64,000 nt of DNA, taken from NCBI GenBank assembly GCA_009617715.1, contig VTFK01000433.1, positions 1-64,000 on the forward strand, read 5' to 3'. Positions 48,700 through 59,990 of the stretch are shown in pieces; the first letter of the stretch is position 1; each line of letters opens with the position of its first letter. The position numbers and the translations under genes were made by a program. Source of the stretch: Plectrocnemia conspersa. Its lineage: Eukaryota; Arthropoda; Insecta; Trichoptera; Polycentropodidae. The notes under the pieces were generated by a model. The model made no database searches, was not told the origin of the DNA, and was given only the letters and a program-made list of their open reading frames with translations.

Positions 48700-49290
48700 T
48701 TATTGAATAGCTTTACTTTTTTAAACCGCAAAGCGTTTGCGGTTACGCCATCGCATCTGGGAAAACAGTGTCAAGTCACCATAAAGCATTGGTCGTAAAG
48801 CTCGATTTATCCATATATATTTATGTTTTATGCCAATTTTTTTATGTGCGTATAGTTTCGATAGTACGGTTTTACGACGAGTCTCTCTCGAAACAAACTG
48901 TAAATTTGAATCCGGATAAAAAAAACCCGCCGTTCGAATCTAATAATGTTCATAATAAATATGGCCGCGTTTGAATCGGCGTCAAGGCTGTTGGCATAAA
49001 TTAACCCGAGCGAGCTTAATGGAGTCGGTCGTCTGCCGGCTTTCCGATTTCTGCGCTGAAATATGGCACTGTTTATCCGACGTTATTTATCGACACACGC
49101 CGAGGTTATCTCGAAGCCAGATTTCCACGCCTCGATGTTTAGATATCAATTTTCAATATTTCGACGCAAATTTGAGCAAGCGCGTAGCTCGAAGAGCGTG
49201 AAAAGATTAATTTAAAAAGGCTTACGTTTTGTCATTTAAACCCATGTTTTAAGTTCGAATACATGTTTGACGTTTCGAGCGAAACTAATG
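48700..49290. other. GC-richer island 18, candidate regulatory DNA
   Basis: An island with CGAGCGAGCTTAATGGAGTCGG near 49007, AAATATGGCAC near 49059 and a CCGACGTTATTTATCGACACACGCCGAGG block beginning near 49077. Two adjoining frames (48768-48974, 48971-49201) overlap by four bases but show no domains, and there is no exon-like splice context. Regulatory reading is inferred. Confidence 0.35.
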
Positions 49291-49364
49291 CGCAACTCAT
49301 ATTTTAATTTCTTATTTAAATATTTTTTATTTGATGTGTATATGCTACACTCAAAGTGCACACT

Positions 49365-49403
49365 TAGTCAATGCATGCATTGACTAGGCAAGGCATGCAT
49401 TGT
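49365..49403. other. 22-bp perfect palindrome plus partial copy
   Basis: The half-site TAGTCAATGCA reads the same on the other strand across 49365-49386. It is followed at 49388-49403 by GCAAGGCATGCATTGTCTA, a degenerate copy of the same CATGCATTGwCTA arm. Confidence 0.7.
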
Positions 49404-49483
49404 CTAACTCAACTGATGTATTCACAAACCTAAAAATATCAACGCTCATAAGATTGCCAGACATCTCAGCACTGTGTCATGTT

Positions 49484-50279
49484 TATGGATTGCAATAATA
49501 CCGTTATTTTCTAAAAATGTATTACTTGGAGAAAAAATAGGCAATATCGGTATTTTTATAAATATTTTTTTTATTATATGGTAATAAAAAAAAAAACAAA
49601 AAAAGTCTATTTATTTAAAGTCAAACTAAATGTTTTATTGCTAGGTTTATGCTTGTTGGATGTTGATGTATGCTTGCGAATTTTGCAAAAAAATCCAAGG
49701 ATTTAAAAGTCGGAACACTTTCCTTGAAAATATTAAATTAATATGTAGTACCTATTGTAGTTTCCGACATGTATAATCAATTATTCGTTTACCTGTAAAT
49801 ACATATTTTGTGTTTCAAAGACACTTTTAAACAATATTCCTTGCATTTAAGTTTTTCTAAAAATACTTGATACGCCGATCCTTTCTTATCTTGCATACGT
49901 GTACTAATAAAAATCCTTAAGATGCCTATAAAAATCTTTCTGTTAAATTTATTTCCGCATTTTTATTGATTTATAATATTGTCGGAAAAAATAATTTTTC
50001 ATTTTTGGAACAATAAGTCCGAAAAATCATCGTCTTTGATCGACTGCCTTCTGAATGCCTCCTAAATTTTTATGCCAGGGACCAGATCACTAGTTTTACC
50101 ATGCCAGGTACCAAGTTTATTGCAATGAAATATATTCCTATATTACTCATTGTAAAATTGTAAATCTGTTTGCTTAAAATGTGATATATATTTCTTTCCA
50201 AAAACAAATTTATGTGATTTATTTTTATAATCTTATTTTAATTATTGCACATTAAAGTATCGCAATTGATCTTATTTTT

Positions 50280-50335
<56 letters not shown>

Positions 50336-50645
50336 AAAGTATCATCAAATAAATTTTAGCAATAAATCATTATGTAAATAATATAGAATACGTATACATT
50401 AATATATGCATACGTATACTACTTAGGTTGATCACTTACAATTAACATTATTTTATTTTTTACTTTTAAGCAATATGGGAATCATCGTTTTTGTAGCTCT
50501 AACCCATAGATTTTTTAGCAAATAAAATGTACAGATTAAAGAAAAAAAAATATGTTGGTACTACCGGTATTTCCCTTTGTAATACCGATAGTACCGAAAG
50601 TTGATTTTAACCTCAAACCCAACATCACCGATATTGCAACCCCTA
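49484..50645 (-). mobile_element. hAT-family element, copy B, with target duplication
   Basis: The left end TATGGATTGCAATAATACC and the reverse complement of the right end, TAGGGGTTGCAATATCGG, form the inverted termini. Flanks GTCATGTT (49476-49483) and GTCATATT (50646-50653) agree at 7 of 8 positions. The interior is collinear with copy A, sharing for example ATAAAAATCC, AAAATCTTTYTGT, ATTGTCGG, GCCTCCTAAATTTTTA and CATTATTTTATTTT blocks in order. On the minus strand at about 49806-49905 the reading KGSAYQVFLEKLKCKEYCLK, followed by LKHKICI, parallels copy A. A (TA)n run of about 48 bases lies inside and accounts for part of the length difference. Confidence 0.85.
50283..50331. repeat. (TA)n microsatellite
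   Basis: About 24 uninterrupted TA units, inside hAT copy B and absent from copy A, so it arose or expanded after the two copies separated. Confidence 0.95.
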
Positions 50646-50653
50646 GTCATATT

Positions 50654-51405
50654 GCAACCGATTCTTAAACTTCATTCTGCTTAAAAACCGCATATGACTC
50701 TACTAGTTTTCATATCAGGATTATGATTTTTATATCTAGGTTTATTTGTTTCGCGAAAAAATGAATATACTGTTTTTGTTTTTGTTTTGCTTAAAATTAA
50801 ATTTAAAGCAATACTTTCAAATAACTGAAAACCACTACATTTGTGCTTTGTATTGATTCAAAACAATATTTGATTGAAAATATAAGATTTATGACCAACT
50901 CTAGGAATAACAATAAGGAAACATTCAGTATTAACGTATTTGGTCAACAATAAAATAAAAATATAAGGAGCAATTATTTAAAAAATAGCAATAATTCGTT
51001 GGCCGACTAAATAAAGCAAAAGTCTTATTTTTATCTATATTAAGTGATGGAAAATGACTTTTATTTAAGCATGCATTAAATATTTTCGTCATAATTTTAA
51101 TATTATATATTAAAAGAATTTTAAATATTTGCCCAAATCACAGCTGTTTTATAGAAACATTTATTTTTGGTTGTGTCGCTCAAATTGACTAATAAATCTA
51201 AAACCTAAATTGATTTTTAAGCATTTTAATTAAAAGGCCTTAAACCCTTTTCACAAAAACATTTTATCCATTCAGAATCGACATCATTAAAATCACTTTA
51301 AATTTCTGTTTTTTTTTCTTTCTTTAATTGTTATTTAAAGGTGATAAAATTCCGCCTAAAAACAAAATGTCAATTTGTATATGAGAAAAATTCCTGTAAA
51401 AAATT
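50654..51405. other. AT-rich spacer, nothing recognised
   Basis: A/T-rich between a transposon and an island; no coding relic in six frames. Confidence 0.45.
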
Positions 51406-51409
51406 TACT

Positions 51410-51960
51410 TCTGCATTTTTGTCTCTCGACGATTGTGATCTTTTCGCGAGCCGACGCACGTAATCGCCGAAATAGTTATGTATTACAAACGCGATAACGA
51501 AATTCGCCAACTAATTAAACGGGGCGCAAATTAAATCGCTAATTAAAAACGAAAAACCTCGCCTTTATCCGCCAGAGCGTCCATTTTATTCGTTGAAAAT
51601 CTACAATAATTATTTACCAAAAAAAGTTGCACCGGCGTTCTTTTAAAAGATTACACACACAAGAAAATATCTAAACCTCGCTACATAATTGGCATAGGGG
51701 AATTTTCGCATGATTTCGAGTATTATGATTCGAAAGACCCTCAGAACCGCCGCAGGGGACTTAGGTCTAAAGCCTGAGACCGTTCATAATCTATTTCTTC
51801 CGACGACATGCGACACGGGTCCGTTTACGGTCGGTCATTATTCAAATAAGAATGCACTTTTATCTGATCATAAGCACCATGAAATAACAGGTATCCTAAT
51901 GAAAGTGTTCGCTGCCACCTGGATAAATGGGGTATAAATTGTTACGCATGCGCGAGACGG
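51410..51960. other. GC-richer island 19, candidate regulatory DNA
   Basis: Contains a run of homeodomain-like sites (CAACTAATTAAACGGGG, CAAATTAAATCGCTAATTAAAAACG at about 51508-51548), the densest such cluster seen. The 75-codon frame at 51710-51937 has no domain. This is one of the better enhancer candidates on motif content. Confidence 0.4.
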
Positions 51961-51984
51961 TTGTTTTTTGAATTTTACGCATTC

Positions 51985-52055
51985 GCCTCCGGGGAACTGG
52001 ATTCGAATCCAGGGATGGCCAACCGTCACAATGCCAACACCTGTCTGCCAAAATC
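51985..52055 (-). repeat. tRNA-like repeat head (candidate SINE)
   Basis: On the minus strand TTGGCAGACAGG (A-box-like, starting at 52052) is followed 41 bases on by GGATTCGAATCC (B-box-like, within the 16-bp palindrome at 51997-52012). A/B-box spacing fits a tRNA-derived RNA polymerase III promoter. No complete cloverleaf folds, so it is not called a tRNA gene. Confidence 0.4.
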
Positions 52056-52511
52056 TATTTTTTTGTGCATAGCAAATTGTATAATAAACAGTCGATTTGC
52101 TATTAATTTAGCAAATTTCTTAGAGCATCGTTCTTGATAAAAAAAATATTAAATTTCCACTGTACATTTCACATAAAATTCATAATCAAACCGTCTGTTT
52201 TAAGTCTTAAATTGTTCTTAGCCAACTGCTGAATTTTTGATCAAATCTTGCGATTGAAGTTAGAACGTTTCTTGCCTGATAAGAAACGCCTTCTGAAATA
52301 TTGAACTGGTAACCATATCTAAATACGAGACTTTTCCGATTGAAAGGTAAAAACTTATCCTTCTTTCTTTTCCCATCGTCTCAGGTACATATAATGTTGA
52401 AGCTTTTATAAATGGGTTTAATTAGCAACACGTAAACATTTTTAGTCGGTTTTTATATGCATACACTTTGTTTTGGATTGCCTAAATCTTTCGTACACAG
52501 AACTATAGTAT

Positions 52512-52563
52512 TAGAGACTCCACTCCGAATATTGGAATATTCTAATACTGAAAATATTCGCCC
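52512..52563 (+). other. possible solo hAT terminus
   Basis: TAGAGACTCCACTCCGAATA, followed by an imperfectly palindromic GAATATT series, resembles the TAGAGTCTCCAATTCGAG end of the element at 43694. No opposite terminus ending in GGAGTCTCTA was found downstream. Confidence 0.4.
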
Positions 52564-53125
52564 GTTTCCTAATTATTTGTTATTCAAATATTTGTCTAAC
52601 AACACTTATCTTTTGATATTTGTAGTGGACTATTTGATTTTTTTTTAATTTCTAGAAATACAAGAATCCGACAATTTCTAAAAATAGTTGTGGATTACAA
52701 ATTTTTTTTTTAGATGTATCACTCAATTATCTACATCCTAATTGTGCCCTTATTATCGATAAAAAAATTATAAAAAATCATTTTGTAATAGCCGAAATTC
52801 CAGAAATTATTCATATTTCCGAGTTATCTTTGTGTATCTGTGTACTATTTCGATTGCAGGAATTTTTTGAGAAATTTCATACAAAATTTTTTAGCTGAAA
52901 ATCAAATTAATACCAATATTTTTAAATTGCTTAAAATCATTGCATTTTTAAAAGCAAGTGTTAATTTAAATCTGCTAAATTCACAGCCTTATTAGGAGTA
53001 GTTAGTGTGTATAAAATATAAATCAAGTTTTTGCTATACGAAAATTAAAATTTGTTTTTTTAATATATATTTTTAAGGTTTGTAAAAAAAGGTTGATTTC
53101 TTTCCGGTACCCCTATAATTTTTTT
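52564..53125. other. AT-rich spacer, nothing recognised
   Basis: A weak resemblance to repeat G (AAATTCACAGCC...GGAGTAGTTAG at about 52978-53006) is noted; otherwise featureless. Confidence 0.4.
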
Positions 53126-53129
53126 ATCA

Positions 53130-53440
53130 AACGTAAAAAAACCGTTTTATTGCTACACTTTACCGTGTCGTATAAAAGTCGTATTCGAGACGATAAGCAA
53201 ATAAATAAAAGGGTTGACGACGCCTTAACAGACGTCCGTTTGCACCGGACAAAGTTGCACCTTGCTCTTCGGATGCACCTTGCGCTTTTATATGCACCGG
53301 TGTAAGTACCCCTGCGTGCTGGGCGCTCTTTTATTTTTACGTCTTCGGTTAAATTAAATAAAACAATTAATAACTAACGACCGCATCGGACGAAAATAAA
53401 CCGAAGAACAAGCAGTACAAGGCAGTCAGTGAAAAGATGG
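53130..53440. other. GC-richer island 20, with a short periodic patch
   Basis: Near 53225-53305 a TTGCACCGGACAAAGTTGCACCTTGC...GATGCACCTTGC...ATGCACCGG sequence repeats a TGCACCKKK word four times at roughly 15-25 base spacing. The covering 70-codon frame (53093-53305) shows the repeat as LHRTKLHLALRMHLAL. No family is known to me. Confidence 0.4.
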
Positions 53441-53744
53441 GATAAGATTCGAGATAGTGTCCAAACTAGTGTATATTCTGATACAATACTTACTGACTAC
53501 AATGATTCATTTAAATGTTTATTACATAATTAATTTGTAATTCAATAGATTTACTCAATACTTCTAATTTTTTTAAAGCATTTTTAAGGACGCATCAAAC
53601 ACAATTGTTGTGTAAAAGCATAGTGCTTGTCAAAAAATATGCTTAAATCTGTAATTAATGATATATATATTATATTCATCAGTTAAATAAAGTATTCATG
53701 TAACATCGATGTTATCAGACACCAGGGGATTGGAAAAATCCGAG

Positions 53745-53825
53745 TCTATAACACGGATTCGAACCCATGACCCGTAGATTCACAATCTCACAAGAGAGCG
53801 AACCTCAAGAAGTTGAACTAGTGAA
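53745..53825 (-). repeat. tRNA-like repeat head (candidate SINE)
   Basis: On the minus strand TAGTTCAACT (A-box-like at 53820) precedes GGGTTCGAATCCG (B-box-like at 53766) by 54 bases. The intervening AGATTGTGAATCT is a small anticodon-arm-like hairpin whose loop could present GTG. The spacing is slightly long and the acceptor stem does not close, which fits a tRNA-derived SINE or tRNA pseudogene rather than a functional tRNA-His. Confidence 0.45.
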
Positions 53826-54320
53826 GAAAAATGAGGGCAAGTTAAAATCCGATAGTGTCCAAAGTGGCTGCAAAGTGAAGGGTGCCTTTAGCAGGACATT
53901 TCTCACATCCTCTCCGGAGGGTGGTAATGACCGAGCGGGCCAGATACCCCCGCGGGTCCTTTATGGGGCAATCGCTTCGGATAGATGTCCCGTTGCATCT
54001 TGATGATAGTTTGACTCCTTGGACCATAAACCGAAGGACGGGGTCAATTCTGGGGCGAGGGGACACGACTGAATTATTCAGATAAATTCTGCCCTTTGAG
54101 ACAAAATACCGACTGAGAAGGGCTTTCTTTTATGTTCTGCGTGTCCCCTTGGCGTTTTTGTATCGATCTGTATTACGCTTAATTTGCCCTTTGGTAGCGG
54201 ATGAATTAATAATGGCGTTAATGTGTCGCGGTTTGATTCGGAATTATTAATTTGGATTTGCACAAGAGGCAGGTGTCTGAAACGGTGATAATTTCGTTAA
54301 CGGTATGTTTGTGACGAAAT
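53826..54320. other. GC-richer island 21, candidate regulatory DNA
   Basis: A strong island with CCTCTCCGGAGGGTGG (inverted CTCCGGAG), CCCCCGCGGG and GGGGCGAGGGG words. Four overlapping frames on both strands (53767-54263) show no domains. The composition resembles island 22 at 54940-55300, 600 bp to the right. Confidence 0.35.
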
Positions 54321-54935
54321 GGATTTCAAACGATGATGCATATTCATATTCATATATATTTATGGAAGATCTTAAGATTGAATTTTGTAATATTGTTTCG
54401 TTTAGATTTATTTTAATATTGTAACATATGAAAAAGTAAGACTGTGATCTGTCGTTTTTATTTTCATTTCTCTCGAGATTAATTCAGTACATAAAATTTT
54501 ATTTTTCTCTCTAGTACTCGGCAATAATTTATTCGCACATATAAAGTTGCGTTTTATTAGCGCATAAAAATAAACATGATTTAATGCAATTCTGTCCAAA
54601 AAAATTGATGTCATAAAGTTACAACGATGTAGCAAAAAGGTGCTATCGACAATCAAATTGTGTATTTGACATTTTTTTTATTTTATGTCAAGACAGGCAA
54701 CATAAATTTAAATATATATTTTTCTTTAAGTGTATAATAAGCTATTAACGTTTAAGAATCACTGTCAAATGCGATTCAAACGTCAGTATAATAAAACATA
54801 AAATACACATGTTGAATACAATTGAAAAAACGCTCGTGCCGCGTATCTTCGTCGTTCTACGAAGAAAAATAAAATTGGGAATTGAAATTCAAAATCATGT
54901 TAAATATGTTTATTATTTTTAGTATGGATATTTAC
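54321..54935. other. AT-rich spacer, nothing recognised
   Basis: The 82-codon minus frame at 54408-54656 has no motif. Confidence 0.45.
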
Positions 54936-54939
54936 GGTG

Positions 54940-55300
54940 GGTTAGGTTAGGCTATCGGGTATAAACGATTTCAATTCGGTCCGGAATGATGCATTGCATT
55001 TCCTCACGCCTCGTGCGAATTCCTCCTCGGTGCGATCTGTCTTGTGTCCGGCGAAAAAACTCACGTCGAATATTTGTCCGTATAAACACGGGACCTTTCC
55101 CTTATTATGTCACATTCCGAGGGGAAGGAGCCCTATCCCTTCGAATGCAGGGGTCTGCTTCCAAAGACACTCGCCGAATTCCGACGGGGCAAGCCGACAC
55201 ATAAATTACACGTAGAGAGCGTGTCAATCATTTCGCGGGTCATCTTAACGCCAAAGGGTAAACTGCATCTACATACCCGTGCTTATATTAAATTCATATA
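54940..55300. other. GC-richer island 22, candidate regulatory DNA
   Basis: Contains GGTTAGGTTAGG at its left edge (a short telomere-like pair, not an array) and a CCGAGGGGAAGGAGCCC block near 55110. Three staggered plus-strand frames (54986-55355) overlap in all three phases, which fits stop-poor composition better than coding. Confidence 0.35.
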
Positions 55301-55690
55301 CTTTATAGCACCACCAGGAATTGGAGATTTGAGACAGTTTACAAGTAATATATAACATTTGCATACAATTGCCATGCTTAAATATTTTCAAGACGGAACG
55401 CTTTATAAAAACGCCTGTCGTGTTGTGTCTTGGCAGAAAATTGTAATATTTATTTATTTATTTTTCTATTGTTTTACTTTATTTTCACATAAATTTTCAA
55501 GTCAAATAATTGTTTCATATCTAAATAGAATTTTCACTTTAATATAATACACAAAAATGGGTTTTTGTTTCATATTATCTTTAATTATTCTGTATATTAA
55601 ATAAATATAAGGTAAACTAAAAAGCTTGATTATCGTATAAAAAACGTTTGAGGAATTAAAACAGATATAGAAAGGTGCATTTAAACATGT
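55301..55690. other. AT-rich spacer, nothing recognised
   Basis: A/T-rich join between island 22 and an inverted-repeat element. Confidence 0.45.
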
Positions 55691-55697
55691 ATTTAAA

Positions 55698-56218
55698 TAT
55701 ATGAGCCGTTTTTTGAAAGTGGTATAAGTCTGTTTTTAAAAAAGAAATGAGTTAATGCTAGTTTTAGTCAGATAATACCATCCTCTTTTTATATATTTAT
55801 AATCACACAGTCAATTTTGCACAAAATCCTTATAAATTAATCAGAATAAGTTAATAGTGGAATAAGTATATTTGTAATAATCCTAAATTTATAAATTCAT
55901 TATAATACCCCTGTAATTATTTTTTACATGAAATAATACATTTTTGAAAAGCCAACTTTTTAAAAATATAAATTTTATTTTTTAAATTACTATTATTTAT
56001 ATTTTTTATAATATGTTATTATTAAAAGTGGTATAAATCCATTTAAGCATTTTTATTAATTATTATTGTATAATTAAATTTAAGAAGTTTAAAATTTTAA
56101 AAACAAACCTGAACTGATGTTTGCTAATATTTTTAGATTTATTTAAACGCAAACACTTAAATATCTGAATATATTAATAAGTGGACTTATATTACCCTCA
56201 AAAGCAACGACTTATATA
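55698..56218. mobile_element. inverted-repeat miniature element, copy C2
   Basis: The left terminus TATATGAGCCGTTTTTTGAA and the reverse complement of the right terminus, TATATAAGTCGTTGCTTTTG, pair over about 38 bases with scattered mismatches. TATA at both outer edges would fit insertion at TA, as for Tc1/mariner-type miniature elements. The motif AAAGTGGTATAAGTC occurs at the left end (55717-55731), as GTGGAATAAGT near 55857, as AAAGTGGTATAAATCC near 56026, and inverted at the right end. The related copy at 33620-34220 has the same arrangement. No coding sequence. Confidence 0.75.
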
Positions 56219-56299
56219 TTAAACACTTAAATATTATAAATCAGTTGATATCTATAGATGTTGATTTTATTCAAATAGACTTTACAATTAAAATTTCAA

Positions 56300-57200
56300 T
56301 TACCTTAAAAAAGAATTAAAATATAATGATTTTTTTGGGTTTTTCTATAACAGGAAAACTGTCGTATTTTTCATCCTATCAACATATTTTTTTAAAAATA
56401 GATTCCGTTAATATTCCAGCTAAAAAAATATTAGCCAGTTTGATGTATTTTAATATGTTTTTTATATTACGTTTTTTGTATTTTTTTATTTATGTGGGGT
56501 TTTTTATAACATGATAACTGCCATTGTTCTTATCTTATCAACATAAAACTTTTTCTAAAAATAGATCTCAAGGATATCTCAGCTTAGTTTATTAGCCAGT
56601 TTGCTTAAAATTGCGTATATTTATCAATAATTAAGAAATATCGCAAATAAGTTTAAAAATCATATTATAGAAATTTAAACAAAAAATATATACAAAAGTA
56701 TTTTTACACATTTTTTTTTCTTTTTTTTGACATCCTATAAACATGAAACTTGTTCTAAAAATATATCAGAAAAATTTGTTAGTCAGGTGGATCTAAAATC
56801 TAGTTTAAAAATGGCGGCTATTCATTTTTGAGAAATTCGTAACTCTGTTGAAATAATGTAAAAAAAATATAAATATAAAAAAACGTTTTTTGATATGTTT
56901 TTTACTTTTTTTTCATTTATGTAGTTTTTTATGATATAATAATTGCCATTGTTTTTATCTTATCAAAAAAAGATCTCAAGGATATCTCAGCTAAGTTTAT
57001 TAATCAGTTTGCTTCGCTATATTGTTTAAAAATTGCTTTGTTTAAAAATCGTAAAGAAAATAGTAATGAAAAAAATGTTTTATAATAGAAATTAAAATAA
57101 AAAGTATATAAAATATGATGTTTTTTTAAAACCTTTGTCGTTTGTGTTGGTTTTTGATGACACAATAACTGCAGTAATTTTATTCTATATAGATTTAAAG
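56300..57200 (+). repeat. repeat D, about 426-bp tandem units plus fragments
   Basis: TTTTTTATAACATGATAACTGCC at about 56498 and TTTTTTATGATATAATAATTGCC at about 56924 start two long copies. Each runs through CATTGTTYTTATCTTATCAA, AGATCTCAAGGATATCTCAGC and TTTATTARYCAGTTTGCTT. Partial copies lie near 56330, 56730 and 57150. The related sequence at 20020-20580 shows the family is dispersed. The 62-codon frame at 56326-56514 is inside the repeat. Confidence 0.75.
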
Positions 57201-58090
57201 ATAAAAATTAGGTACATTTCAAATATTTTTTTAAATTTATTTTATTTGAATTAGATTATTAAATCTTAATTAAGCTATCGTAATATAAATATCATCCATT
57301 TATATTTCTCACAATATTTTTACAAAGTATGCTGGGATATGATTTCCTCGAATCGCGTCAGCGAGTATACTTGAAGAAGCACTTTTTAAAGTTGCTAGTA
57401 TGGAATATTCAATATCCTAATCACTAGAGCTTGTTTAAAGCAGCACATGTGTAAAGAGTATTAGATAATTTTACAATAAGTACTTTACAATAATATCGAT
57501 TAATTTTAATTCAGGTATTTGCAGTTGATAGGTGCGATGTGGTCTAGTCATTATTATATATAATTAAATCTAATTGTTTCTTAAATTATTTTTAATATAT
57601 TGCTTTTTTGCGTTTGCCGTGTCTTTAAATAAATAGCATAACAAAGCATAAGCAAAAATAAAATAATCAATAGAGTAAATTATATTTAGCAATACAATAA
57701 AGAATAGTATTTTTATAAAATAAAAAATACTAAGCACTATTTTATATTGATTTTGAAAAAAATAACTTATATGATTTAGAGCAAAAAACTTACTGTGTAT
57801 TATATTAATTCAAAGGGAGTCATAAAAATGTAATTATTGTTTATTTTTTTAAGGCAAAGATGTTAACAAAATATGATTGAGAAAGGCATAAATCAAATTC
57901 ACGATATCTTAGAAATAAAATTGGATACAACTAATGATTAGCTATACCGTATTTTTTTTAGTTATACGTCTTATCTTGGAGGCTTTTATTAGTATAAGAA
58001 ATGAGTATATAGTTTATAAATGTACTTTTTAATTATTATTCAACACAATTTTATATAATATCTCTTGAAATATATATTCACCAAAACCAG
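57201..58090. other. AT-rich spacer, nothing recognised
   Basis: A/T-rich with one moderately GC-rich word cluster near 57345-57380; no repeat partner found. Confidence 0.45.
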
Positions 58091-58094
58091 AAGT

Positions 58095-58565
58095 TCCAGA
58101 ACCGCCGCTTTACAAATCGATTACCGTTAAAAAATAACACGCAAACATGATAGCTGGTTAATGGACGATAACCGGTAAGCTGCGATCATATGATTTACTA
58201 CTCTTGTATTAACAGCTAATTATTTATCGATACACTCTCATGGTTTATCCTAGCAACAACAAAATTTATCGCGAAAACAACTCCAATAAAGGTTTCAATC
58301 TCCATACATAATAAAGATCGTAATAAATCCCGAGCTTTTCGCACCGCTAATCCCCGGATTACAAGACCCAATTATTGGACGGTGTCCCGCTACTGCAATC
58401 CTCCACTACCCTATGATGATGGAATTTATACCATGACAAGATTTAGTAATTGGTTGTGTAGTCTGATCGGCGTTGTTACCGCAATTGTAAACCAACCGAA
58501 AGGTCGCGAGTTAGATAGAATACACGCCACTACTAAGCTCTTATTTATTTTCAAATTGTGTAGAG
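58095..58565. other. GC-richer island 23, carries half of a 26-bp duplication
   Basis: TGATGGAATTTATACCATGA plus CAAGAT starts at 58417 and is repeated at 58995 in the next island. The 62-codon frame at 58382-58570 has no domain. Shared sequence between two adjacent islands supports a common origin or common binding sites. Confidence 0.4.
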
Positions 58566-58990
58566 AATAATTTTAATTACTATTGAGAACCTTACAGCAG
58601 GGTCTTCATAGCATCTTTTAATATTACTGATAATTATTGAAGTCGATGAACTAAAATCGATATTCATTTGAGCGTAGATTTATCTCTTAAAAGGTCGTGG
58701 TTTAATACATATGTCACATAGTCAATGTTATGAAAGACGTTTATTTAATTTGTTTATCGCTTAATAAATCATTTTGTAATCTGATTTAAATATCAGATAA
58801 AAGGTCACTTAAGATAGTTTTTATATATTATCTGTACTTGACTTAATAGTCTTATTAGCATCATCTATCAAAAGAGATTCAATTAAACATAGATTTGGTT
58901 AATATATTTCATTGACAATACATTGTTACTGTTACAATATAAATTAAATGTGATATCACCCTTAAAAAATACATTGCTCAATCGATAAAC
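58566..58990. other. AT-rich spacer between the duplicated words
   Basis: A/T-rich; contains no recognisable element that would make the flanking 26-mers a target duplication. Confidence 0.45.
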
Positions 58991-59370
58991 ACAGTGATGG
59001 AATTTATACCATGACAAGATATAATAACTGTATTTGATTCGGTTGTATAATTGTATAACTGTCTTGGTCCACTTTTTTAGTCGGTTCTCGATAGTATCGT
59101 CTGTTTATCCGCGCGTAATTGTTTCGGATACTCTTTTACTTAATTATTATTTTCTACGCCATAAATTCCCATTAACGAGGCCAAAAGTGATTATTGCGTT
59201 TTGGTTTTCGCGGTGTTCACCGATGGGGGGTCATTGCCAGATTGTTAGACTACTTGACCATCGGACGCTTGGAAGGTTTTACTGCTTTTCGGAAACTGTT
59301 TCTGCCGCAAATAAACTCATTCTCGCTAATTGCTTAAATCCAAGTATGGTGGCTTAACGAAAATCAGACG
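58991..59370. other. GC-richer island 24, carries the second 26-bp copy
   Basis: The 26-mer is followed by GGTTGTATAA, similar to the GGTTGTGTAG that follows the first copy, after a 10-base insertion. A 107-codon plus frame (59034-59357) covers the rest of the island, with no domain recognised. Confidence 0.4.
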
Positions 59371-59745
59371 AGATCAGCAATTAAGTTATTATGTTATAGT
59401 AGTACTCTATATTATAACTCTTACCTTACAACGTAATATTATTTTTGTAAATTGTATTTTAAGTAAAATTGTTTCAAATCGTATAAAAAAATATATCACT
59501 ACGTAATGGCTTCAGAAATTGCTCTTTTTCTATAAGAGTTCTTAATGGATCATGACATTATGGTAAACATCAGTCATGAACTTAAACAATAATATTATTT
59601 TTATCACCCTGTGTTTCAAAATAAATAATTATATTTATAAACTTATACTCCTTCATGGTTAATCGTCTTAAAAAAATATTAAGTGATTATAAATCATAAA
59701 ACTGCTTCCTAAATCACAGTGAAAATGTAATAATTGGTGCGCATT
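59371..59745. other. AT-rich spacer, nothing recognised
   Basis: No signal beyond A/T-rich texture. Confidence 0.45.
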
Positions 59746-59749
59746 TAAA

Positions 59750-59990
59750 TCATAAATTTAACGATTCTCGTGTCCAAATCGTCGGCACGCCAGCATGACG
59801 GTTGCGCGCCCCTGGCGAGCGTTTCGCGTCAATTACGGGAATTTGTCCGCTAATTACACGGCTCGCGGTTTTAATTCGGCCATTCTTATGGGCGTGAAGC
59901 CGTTAAGTTCTTAATTCGATCACCGAGGGTTATGTCCACTTGTGATCGGCCACCTGTGCGTGCATCCTATGATAATATGGAGATTCTTCT
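59750..59990. other. GC-richer island 25, compact candidate enhancer
   Basis: 240 bases with four homeodomain-like core words (TCAATTACGGG, GCTAATTACACGG, TTTTAATTCGGCC, CTTAATTCGATC) at 59828-59922 and a TTATGGGCGTG word near 59887. There is no frame of 60 codons here. The clustering is the strongest single reason to consider these islands regulatory. Confidence 0.45.

Noticed and set aside
54940..54955. TTAGG-type telomeric repeat
   Set aside because: Only two units, here and again at 63362-63374; no array.
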